This document shows positions 18,022-24,437 of a stretch of 34,979 bases of DNA, one piece after another. The notes under the pieces are model-generated. The model was given only the letters and a program-made list of their open reading frames with translations. It ran no database searches and had not been told where the DNA came from. Made by a program: the position numbers and the translations under genes. Origin of the DNA: Eubacterium sp. (GTDB lineage Bacteria > Bacillota > Clostridia > Lachnospirales > Lachnospiraceae); NCBI GenBank assembly GCA_017541035.1, contig JAFXZW010000100.1:1-34979 (forward strand). Reading direction: 5' to 3'. How positions within the stretch are numbered: the first letter of the stretch is position 1; every line of letters begins with the position of its first letter.

Positions 18022-18693
18022 ATGAAGATCAGATGCATGTGGAAAAACCTATATCGTAAAAAGAACGATCGTGGCTCAACGATGATTGAGATGGTCGTTT
18101 GCTTTGCGTTGCTTGGGATTTTCATGGCCAGCGCAGCAGTTATGATATCTAATGTGACCTCAATTCATTATGAGATTAAAGGAGAGTTACTGTCAAGAGA
18201 GGTATCGGATATTCTGATGGAGAAGATGGTTTCGGAAATTGATGGTGCCGCCTATTACGGAATTGGTAACGATGGAAATCCTAAAATATTGAATGGTAAT
18301 TCCGAAATAGAGTTGACGGATAAAACTGATACCCATGTGACGTTGAAGATGAGTGAATCTCAGTTGATGGTTCATTATCATGAAATCTTAATTGATGGAT
18401 CAGACAAAGATCCGAAAAGTAGAAATGCATCGGATTGGAAATTTGACAAGAATCTTTATAAAGGTTTTTATCTGACCGGATTGTCTTTCTATATGGGTGG
18501 GGGTAAAAATCCTTCTGACCCAGATAAGTATGGGCTATCATCTATCAGTATGTCGGATTATCCGTCAAATGTGGTTTTGATTCTTATGAAATTAAAGCGT
18601 CAGGGAAACAATGAGGAGTATCATTACTATCGATTTGTAAAGATGTATAATGTTCCTGAGACAAATAATCCGGACCCTTCACCAGCACCTTAA
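18022..18693 (+). CDS. Minor pilin/pseudopilin (PilW/GspJ-like position)
   Basis: This protein of 223 residues has the leader ending KKNDRG18 followed by STMIEMVVCFALLGIFMASA, with Glu at mature +5. The first mature residue is Ser. ATG 18022 has AAGGGA 8 nt upstream and lies 19 nt after the previous stop, so it is the last gene of the five-gene pilin operon. The rest of the protein contains no domain I recognise, and it ends in a Pro-rich tail (NPDPSPAP). Longer minor pilins at this position are often GspJ/PilW-like. I see no clear terminator in the 100 nt after its stop. Confidence 0.75.
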   Translation: MKIRCMWKNLYRKKNDRGSTMIEMVVCFALLGIFMASAAVMISNVTSIHYEIKGELLSREVSDILMEKMVSEIDGAAYYGIGNDGNPKILNGNSEIELTDKTDTHVTLKMSESQLMVHYHEILIDGSDKDPKSRNASDWKFDKNLYKGFYLTGLSFYMGGGKNPSDPDKYGLSSISMSDYPSNVVLILMKLKRQGNNEEYHYYRFVKMYNVPETNNPDPSPAP

Positions 18694-18749
18694 CAGCACT
18701 ATCATACTTATGATTAATAAAAGCTACCAATAATTTGAAACAATTTGAG

Positions 18750-18803
18750 TACTCATTACCGACATGCTCCCGAAGAGGCAGAAAGGAACATTCGTAATGA
18801 GTA
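18750..18803 (+). promoter_or_regulatory. Stem enclosing the start codon of the second Rpn-like gene
   Basis: TACTCATTAC (18750-18759) is perfectly complementary to GTAATGAGTA (18794-18803). The second arm contains the ATG at 18797, and the ribosome binding site lies in the loop. Such a stem could limit translation of the nuclease gene. This is a sequence observation without functional proof. Confidence 0.45.
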
Positions 18804-19657
18804 ACGAGAAAGATCTCACTCAAATGCAACTTGAAGACCATAATGATGTTTTTGAAGACATCATTAATGTACTCCTCTTTAATGGTGAACGTGTCATACG
18901 TGCGGAAGAACTTGAGGATATTCTTCCCAAGAGTCAGTACAAGGCTGAGACAGGAGTCCTTCACGAAGAAGAAAGGGATATTGCAAAGGCATGGAGGAAG
19001 GGGCAGTTTCGCCTTGCGACTATTGGATTAGAGGATCAGAGTGCGCATTGCAAGTTTATGCCGCTTCGAATCATAGCGTATGATGGGGCAAATTATCGAG
19101 AACAGTTGTTGGATAAGCATATTCGCTACGCATATCCGGTTCTGTCTATCGTACTCAATTTTACCATGCACAGATGGAGATCGCATCGGACATTGCACGA
19201 GTGTCTCGATATTCCGGAGCCGTTTCTGCCATACATTAACGATTACAAGATTCATGTGTTTGATATCGCATTTCTTTCGGATGAAAAGATCGGAATGTTT
19301 CGTAGTGATTTCCGAATTGTAGCCCGGTATTTTGCTGACCGGCGAAGGAAGAGGCCCTTTCGGTTCCCGGATAAAGTGCCGGAACATGTGGATGAGGTGC
19401 TGAAGCTGTTATCTGTGTTGACAGGGGACAGAAGATTCAGTGAACAGTGGGTCATTTCGGAGGGTGAAGAAAAGGAGAATATCAATATGGCAGAAAAGTG
19501 GATTGATGAGATCGAAGAAAGAGGAGAAGCCAAAGGCAAGATTCTGGCTTACTATGATTGTGGAACGCCCATTGATACGATAGCTGAGAAGGTGGGCAAG
19601 ACGGTTGATTATGTAACACAGGTACTTAATCTTTCTCCAACGGTTGCAGGGAGGTAA
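18797..19657 (+). CDS. Rpn-like PD-(D/E)XK nuclease family transposase
   Basis: This protein of 286 residues belongs to a family frequent in Lachnospiraceae and usually annotated as PD-(D/E)XK nuclease family transposase. Recognisable stretches are the opening HNDVFEDIINVLLFNG, then SQYKAETGVLHEEERDIAK and IGLEDQSAHCKFMPLRIIAY. LHEEERD and GLEDQ give the D...ExQ-type active site, and YREQLLD follows. The C-terminal 25 residues (DCGTPIDTIAEKVGKTVDYV) resemble a helix-turn-helix tail. I chose ATG 18797 because AAGGA lies 9 nt upstream. The ATG at 18764 would add 11 residues without a good site. It differs in subfamily from the Rpn gene at 2380. Together the two bracket the pilin operon. No terminal inverted repeats or target duplications are obvious. 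Confidence 0.85.
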   Translation: MSNEKDLTQMQLEDHNDVFEDIINVLLFNGERVIRAEELEDILPKSQYKAETGVLHEEERDIAKAWRKGQFRLATIGLEDQSAHCKFMPLRIIAYDGANYREQLLDKHIRYAYPVLSIVLNFTMHRWRSHRTLHECLDIPEPFLPYINDYKIHVFDIAFLSDEKIGMFRSDFRIVARYFADRRRKRPFRFPDKVPEHVDEVLKLLSVLTGDRRFSEQWVISEGEEKENINMAEKWIDEIEERGEAKGKILAYYDCGTPIDTIAEKVGKTVDYVTQVLNLSPTVAGR

Positions 19658-19732
19658 TAATCTGTATCTGAAATGGAATCCCCTGCTAAGACTCGGGCAA
19701 GACAGTTCTCATAGTGACAAAAGGATTTTTCC

Positions 19733-21814
19733 ATGAACCGTATCGATGATTATCCAACTCATGAACTGAATGGCATCCGATACCGGATTGGGCGGGTGCA
19801 GCCATACGGGGCGACGATGGTTGGTAATGGCGGAATCAATTTTTCCGTACATTCCAAGGATGCGACGTCCTGTTCGCTTGTGTTGTATCACAGGGGGGAC
19901 AGGGAGCCATTTGTGACGATTCCCTATCCGGAGGAGTTTCGCATTGGAAATGTTTACTCCATGATCGTGTATGATCTGAATTATGAGGAACTGGAATACG
20001 GTTATAAAATGGATGGCCCGTGGGATCCCGCTCGCGGTCTTCGTTTTGATAAGGAGAAGGTGCTTCTGGATCCCTACGCGCATGTGGTAAACGGGCGCGA
20101 GATCTGGGGACAGGAGACTTATCCGGGAGATTCCTTTTCCATAAGAGGATGTGTGGCGCCCAATGATTACAGCTGGGAAGGAGATAAGCCTCTGGAGATC
20201 CCCATGCGGGATCTTGTTATCTATGAAGCTCATGTGCGAGGATTTACGAAGGATCCGTCTTCGGGGGTGAATTATAAGGGGACTTATTCCGGGCTGATTA
20301 AGAAAATCCCGTACCTTAAGGAACTGGGGATCAACTGCATTGAGCTGTTGCCGGTGTTTGAGTTTGATGAGCTTGAGAATACGCACACGTATGAAGGAAA
20401 AACGCTGTATAATTACTGGGGTTACTCCACGGTGAATTTTTATTCGCCGAAGGAGGGGTATGCCAGAAGCGCGTTGAACGATCTTGCTTCCGAAGAGTTC
20501 AAGTATCTGATTAAGAAGATGCATCAGGCAGGGATCGAGGTGATCCTGGATGTGGTTTTCAATCATACAGCAGAGGGAAATGAACTGGGACCCACCATTT
20601 CCTTCCGGGGCATTGACAACAGGACCTATTATCTGCTGTCACCGGAGGGGGAGTATCTGAATTACAGTGGCTGCGGGAATACCATAAACTGCAATAATGC
20701 CGTGACGCGCGGTTTTATCCGAAACTGTCTCCGGTACTGGGTTGCGGAGTATCATATCGATGGATTCCGTTTCGATCTGGCGGCCATTCTTTCCCGGGAT
20801 ACGGAAGGGAATCCGATGGTGAATCCGCCGCTTTTGGAGTCATTGGCGCAGGATGTGATCCTTGGGAAATGTAAGCTGATCGCGGAGGCATGGGATGCTG
20901 CGGGCCTCTATCAGGTGGGAAGATTTCCGGCCTGGCATCGCTGGGCGGAGTGGAACGGGCGTTATCGCGACTGTCTGAGAGGCTTTTTGAAGAGCGGTGC
21001 GGAGTGCGGACCGGAGTTGATCCAGAGGATTCAGGGGTCACCGGATCTTTACAGCACGCGTGGGTCGGATGCATCGGTGAATTTTATCACCTGTCATGAC
21101 GGCTTTACGCTGTGTGATCTTGTGTCCTATAACGAGAAGCATAACGAGGCAAATGGGGAAGGGAATCAGGACGGTTCCAATGATAACATCAGCTGGAACT
21201 GCGGCGTAGAAGGGGAGACGGATGATCCGGAGATCATCAGCCTGCGAAAACGTCAGATCAAGAACGCAGCGGCTCTTCTGCTGCTCAGCCGCGGGGTGCC
21301 CATGCTGCTGGCAGGAGACGAGTTCATGAATACGCAGTATGGCAATAATAATGCGTATTGTCAGGATAATGAGATTTCCTGGCTGAACTGGGATAATCTT
21401 ACCGAGCATGCTGATATTTTTGCTTTTTTCAAAAAGATGATCGCGTTTCGCCATGCCCATCCGGTGTTGCGGAGAAATGATTATCACATGGGACAGAATC
21501 TATCGGGCTATCCTGAGCTTTCGTTCCATGGAACGAGGCCCTGGGATATGGATACGGAAAGTCCATTTCTATGCTTCGGATTCCTGTATGCGGAACCGGC
21601 AGCGGAGTTCGGGACGGAGCAGGATACATTTATCTACTGCGCGGTGAATGCGTTCTGGGAAGAGAAGGAATTCGGCCTTCCGCTGATTCCGCAGGGAAAA
21701 GAGTGGGAGATCGTAGCCTATACAGGCGATCCGGAGGACAGGAGAGCCGGTGAGAGGGTTCCGGATAAGGTGGTACTGATGCCGCGGAGCCTGATGGTGC
21801 TTGTAGGAAGGTAA
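19733..21814 (+). CDS. glgX: Glycogen debranching enzyme (isoamylase-type, GH13)
   Basis: This protein of 693 residues is of normal length for GlgX/isoamylase. It hydrolyses alpha-1,6 branch links of glycogen or limit dextrin in the cytoplasm. The N-terminal 150 residues are a CBM48-type beta domain (NFSVHSKDATSCSLVLYHRG; YGYKMDGPWDPARGLRFD). The GH13 barrel follows with VIYEAHVRGFT, DVVFNHTAEG, DGFRFD (nucleophile D348), AEAWD (acid/base E385) and CHDGF (third acid D456). GDEFMNTQYGNNNAYCQDNE is typical of GlgX. AAAGGA lies 8 nt before ATG 19733. It sits alone between the two pilus units, with no other glycogen gene in the window. Start, active site and length are all intact. Confidence 0.93.
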   Translation: MNRIDDYPTHELNGIRYRIGRVQPYGATMVGNGGINFSVHSKDATSCSLVLYHRGDREPFVTIPYPEEFRIGNVYSMIVYDLNYEELEYGYKMDGPWDPARGLRFDKEKVLLDPYAHVVNGREIWGQETYPGDSFSIRGCVAPNDYSWEGDKPLEIPMRDLVIYEAHVRGFTKDPSSGVNYKGTYSGLIKKIPYLKELGINCIELLPVFEFDELENTHTYEGKTLYNYWGYSTVNFYSPKEGYARSALNDLASEEFKYLIKKMHQAGIEVILDVVFNHTAEGNELGPTISFRGIDNRTYYLLSPEGEYLNYSGCGNTINCNNAVTRGFIRNCLRYWVAEYHIDGFRFDLAAILSRDTEGNPMVNPPLLESLAQDVILGKCKLIAEAWDAAGLYQVGRFPAWHRWAEWNGRYRDCLRGFLKSGAECGPELIQRIQGSPDLYSTRGSDASVNFITCHDGFTLCDLVSYNEKHNEANGEGNQDGSNDNISWNCGVEGETDDPEIISLRKRQIKNAAALLLLSRGVPMLLAGDEFMNTQYGNNNAYCQDNEISWLNWDNLTEHADIFAFFKKMIAFRHAHPVLRRNDYHMGQNLSGYPELSFHGTRPWDMDTESPFLCFGFLYAEPAAEFGTEQDTFIYCAVNAFWEEKEFGLPLIPQGKEWEIVAYTGDPEDRRAGERVPDKVVLMPRSLMVLVGR

Positions 21815-21818
21815 TGCG

Positions 21819-21889
21819 GGTGTTACCGGGATTTAGGTTAGCACCGGGGGTGTGAAAGTAATAGATAATTCCCGGTTCTAAGTAACACC
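21819..21889 (+). repeat. Imperfect long hairpin after glgX
   Basis: GGTGTTAC (21819-21826) pairs with GTAACACC (21882-21889). Inside it, TTAG pairs with CTAA and CCGGG with CCCGG. No U-run follows directly, although TTTTT and TTTTTTT lie 15-30 nt further on. It may be a weak terminator of glgX. Confidence 0.4.
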
Positions 21890-21937
21890 ACGGGTGAATG
21901 GCATTTTTGGACGTTTTTTTAGGAAAAATGACACTTC

Positions 21938-21978
21938 TTGTATATCTGCACGATTTGTGGTAGAATTAACATAACTCT
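21938..21978 (+). promoter_or_regulatory. Promoter of the pilus assembly operon, twin of the one at 3357
   Basis: TTGTAT (21938-21943), a 17-bp spacer ending TTTGTGG, TAGAAT (21961-21966), then ACATAACTCT (21969-21978). Spacer length, the extended -10 TGG and the downstream 10-mer match the promoter of the giant-pilin operon. The first gene starts about 85 nt downstream. Confidence 0.7.
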
Positions 21979-22058
21979 GTCGATATGATAATTTAGGACT
22001 GGATAAATGGCAGTTATTGATCCGGTCCTGCAGGGGGACTAAGAGCACGAGGGAAGGT

Positions 22059-22517
22059 ATGGATAGGGAAAGAGAAGCGCAGACCAGGCAATGGATGCAC
22101 AAGCTTTTCAAGATCATTGGGATCACCGTGGCGGCGCTGATCATCGGCGCGGCTGTCTTTTTCGTATTCAAACTTCAAGCTGATGCTAAAGCTGTCCTTC
22201 GGGAGGCCAAGAACACACGAATGGCGCTCCAATCTGCTGATATCGAGATGTACGCGAAGGGCAAATCTGTTTTTAATCCCTCAAATGAAAATGGAATAGA
22301 GAACGGCGTAACGGGACTGGTGAACCAGATCTACAAGCCGGAAGGAACCTACCGGATCACGGGTTATGACGCGAAGAGGCATGAGGTCACCGGCATGACC
22401 TATGAGAACGGTCATTTCTTAGTGACCTATCAGCTGAAGGGCGACGCTATTTACTGGGATGTGGATTATCGGATGAACGTGTATCATTACGATGATGATG
22501 ACATAGTGGTGCGTTAG
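22059..22517 (+). CDS. Single-span pilin-like protein of unknown role
   Basis: This protein of 152 residues has a charged 15-residue N-terminus, one hydrophobic helix (about residues 16-38, KIIGITVAALIIGAAVFFVF), then a helical stretch ending ALQSADIEMYAKG that resembles the long helix of pilins. It lacks the prepilin signature: no G-F junction and no Glu at +5. It may therefore be a membrane-anchored helper or an unprocessed pilin relative. ATG 22059 follows a GAGGGAAGG region; the TTG at 22017 has no better site. It is the first gene behind the assembly-operon promoter. No family is recognised, so the role in pilus assembly rests on position alone. Confidence 0.7.
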   Translation: MDREREAQTRQWMHKLFKIIGITVAALIIGAAVFFVFKLQADAKAVLREAKNTRMALQSADIEMYAKGKSVFNPSNENGIENGVTGLVNQIYKPEGTYRITGYDAKRHEVTGMTYENGHFLVTYQLKGDAIYWDVDYRMNVYHYDDDDIVVR

Positions 22518-22528
22518 CTGAGGAATTT

Positions 22529-22686
22529 CCGGGCAAAGATTGGAAACGACTAAAAGGATGAAAATATTTGCCCATTTATTGGAGATAGTCCGCTTAAAGA
22601 CTGGAAATGATTGGGAGAATGAAGGTTATGGCCCATTTATTGGTGATTTACCGGGCAAAGATTGGAAATGATTGAGAGAGTAATGT
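22529..22686 (+). repeat. 61-bp tandem repeat before the prepilin peptidase gene (2.6 copies)
   Basis: Units start at 22529, 22590 and 22651 with CCGGGCAAAGATTGGAAA or a close variant; the third is partial and ends at the ribosome binding site of the next gene. The 61-bp period is not a multiple of three, so the array is probably not coding. A 37-codon frame (22558-22671) crosses the units. Copy-number change would alter the spacing inside the operon. Confidence 0.85.
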
Positions 22687-22689
22687 AAG

Positions 22690-23100
22690 ATGGACTGGTT
22701 GGAATTTACAATCATCTTATCCCGTATTTTTATCGAGATAATCTTTTTTGCAATCGGTGCCAGCATTTTCTCGTTCCTGAATGTGATCATTTACCGACTT
22801 CCCCGACATATGCAGTTTTCACTGGGACACTCCATGTGTACGACCTGTGGGCATGAGCTTTCCATGAGGGATATGATCCCAATCCTTTCCTGGCTGAAGC
22901 TGAGAGGAAAATGCAGGTACTGTGGAGCGAAGGTTTCCGCCAGGTACACCATCGTGGAAACGCTGGGTGGGTGCTTTGCGGTATTGTGGACACTCGTTTT
23001 TGGGATAAAATGGCCTGCGCTGGCTGCATTTCTTGCATCCGGTGCTCTGACGGTGGTAATATATATTCTGTATGACAAGATGAAGCAAAGCCGCCTCTGA
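22690..23100 (+). CDS. pilD: Prepilin peptidase N-terminal domain only (half-length PilD)
   Basis: This protein of 136 residues matches the N-terminal half of type IV prepilin peptidase. It has a first helix with FAIGASIFSFLNVIIYRLP, then a zinc-type module CTTCGHELSMRDMIPILSWL with GKCRYCGAKVSARYTIVE (two CxxC pairs), then two more helices. Full-length enzymes have about 230-290 residues and two catalytic Asp, the second in a GGGD motif. Here the chain stops at YILYDKMKQSRL. D129 may align with the first catalytic Asp, and the rest of the peptidase domain is absent. An 18-bp palindrome and a REP-like element begin right after the stop, which suggests truncation. The N-terminal domain is linked to N-methylation, so this could be a methylation-only or inactive protein. 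A complete peptidase would be needed elsewhere. Confidence 0.8.
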   Translation: MDWLEFTIILSRIFIEIIFFAIGASIFSFLNVIIYRLPRHMQFSLGHSMCTTCGHELSMRDMIPILSWLKLRGKCRYCGAKVSARYTIVETLGGCFAVLWTLVFGIKWPALAAFLASGALTVVIYILYDKMKQSRL

Positions 23101-23139
23101 ATGACATGAACATGTCATCCTGAGCGAAGCGAAGGATCT
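23101..23139 (+). repeat. REP-like dispersed element after half-length pilD
   Basis: The perfect palindrome ATGACATG-AA-CATGTCAT (23101-23118) follows the stop codon directly. It overlaps the core TGTCATCCTGAGCGAAGCGA that runs into AGGATCT (23113-23139). The same core occurs in both orientations in gaps at about 25964, 26024, 29821 and 31247. Confidence 0.75.
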
Positions 23140-23225
23140 GACTGGGCCGATGAAGGTAAATCGCTCCATCCGGTGCTTCAGAACCGAATGCAGGAGCAAA
23201 ATGACAGGCGTGAAAGGATAAAGCT

Positions 23226-24434
23226 ATGGCAACAACCTTTCGTTACAAAGCACAAAATGAAGACGGACGGATCCTGTCCGGTTCGATCAAGGCACAGGAT
23301 CAGGCTGAGCTGCAGGGGAAGCTGAAGAATGACGGCCTTCTTTTGGTGGATGCAAAGGAGCTGACCAAGGGAAAGACAGTCTACAAGAAGCTGAAGGAGG
23401 ATCAGGTGTCGGAATTTTCCCGGAACCTGGGACGTCTTCTTTCGGCCGGCGTGACACTGGTAAAGGCTCTACAGATCATGTCGGAGGATGAGTCCATTAA
23501 GGAGACGGAGCGTAAGCTCTACACGGACATCCTTCGAAGTGTTCGTTCCGGTATGACGCTGTCCGATGCGATGGAGGATCAGGGCGGCTGTTTTCCAACG
23601 CTTTTTGTAAATATGATACGAAGCGCGGAGAGCGGCGGAAATATGGACGTGACGGCGCTGAACATGGCTGAATATTACAGCAAGGAGTATCGCCTGAAAC
23701 AGAAGGTGAAGAGCTCCATGACTTACCCGAAGATCCTGGGAGCCCTGATCGTCGTGGTTCTGATCGTCATCATGGGCTTCGTTCTGCCGCAGTTTGAGGG
23801 TATGTTCTCACAGATGGATTCCCTTCCTCCGACAACGGAACTCCTGATGGGTTTGTCAGATTTTGTAGCGAAGAAATGGTACCTTCTGCTTTTCGGGATT
23901 ATTGTCCTTTTCATGGTATGGAAAGTGGTTTCTTCCCTTCCGAAGGTGCGGCTCTTCCTGGATAAAATGGAGATCCACCTTCCGAAGATCGGAAAACTCC
24001 GGAGAGTTGTATATACGGCACGTTTTGCACGAACCCTTGCCAGTATGTACAGTGCGGGTATCCCCATTGTAACCTGTCTGCAGATCGCCCGATCCACCAT
24101 CGGGAATAGCTATATTGAAAGCCAGTTTGATCAGATGATCGCGGATATCCGGGCCGGAAAGTCCCTTTCCGAGGGTCTGGCGGAGATCGACGGTTTCGTG
24201 AAGAAGCTTCCTTCCTCCGTTGCGGTTGGTGAGGAAACGGGTGCGTTGGACAATATGCTGAATTCCATAGCCGATCAGATGGAGTATGATTCCGAGATCG
24301 CTATCGGTAAGCTGGTGGCGATGATCGAACCCCTGATGATCGTCATAATGGCAGTAATGGTCGGGTTCATCATGGTTGCAGTAATTCAGCCGATCTACGG
24401 ATCTTATCAGACGATCGCAGATCAGGGAGGTTGA
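23226..24434 (+). CDS. pilC: Type IV pilus inner-membrane platform protein PilC/GspF
   Basis: This protein of 402 residues is of usual family length. It is the polytopic platform that couples the assembly ATPase to pilin extrusion. It begins with the typical FRYKAQNEDGRILSGSI strand region. Two T2SF repeats follow (about residues 65-190 and 268-390), each with the family patterns FSRNLGRLLSAGVTLVKAL and FARTLASMYSAGIPIVTCL, plus SAESGGNMD and GEETGALDNML. Three hydrophobic segments are visible (about 167-192, 220-240 and 370-393). AAAGGA precedes ATG 23226. Its last codons carry the AGGGAGG site of the next gene, only 3 nt away, so translation is probably coupled. Confidence 0.95.
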   Translation: MATTFRYKAQNEDGRILSGSIKAQDQAELQGKLKNDGLLLVDAKELTKGKTVYKKLKEDQVSEFSRNLGRLLSAGVTLVKALQIMSEDESIKETERKLYTDILRSVRSGMTLSDAMEDQGGCFPTLFVNMIRSAESGGNMDVTALNMAEYYSKEYRLKQKVKSSMTYPKILGALIVVVLIVIMGFVLPQFEGMFSQMDSLPPTTELLMGLSDFVAKKWYLLLFGIIVLFMVWKVVSSLPKVRLFLDKMEIHLPKIGKLRRVVYTARFARTLASMYSAGIPIVTCLQIARSTIGNSYIESQFDQMIADIRAGKSLSEGLAEIDGFVKKLPSSVAVGEETGALDNMLNSIADQMEYDSEIAIGKLVAMIEPLMIVIMAVMVGFIMVAVIQPIYGSYQTIADQGG

Positions 24435-24437
24435 TGT

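Noticed and set aside
19709-20566. 285-codon minus-strand frame opposite glgX
   Set aside because: Shadow of the debranching enzyme gene; no ribosome site and no recognisable protein.
22558-22671. 37-codon frame across the 61-bp repeats
   Set aside because: The repeat period is not a multiple of three and the predicted peptide has no family; kept only as a note in the repeat finding.
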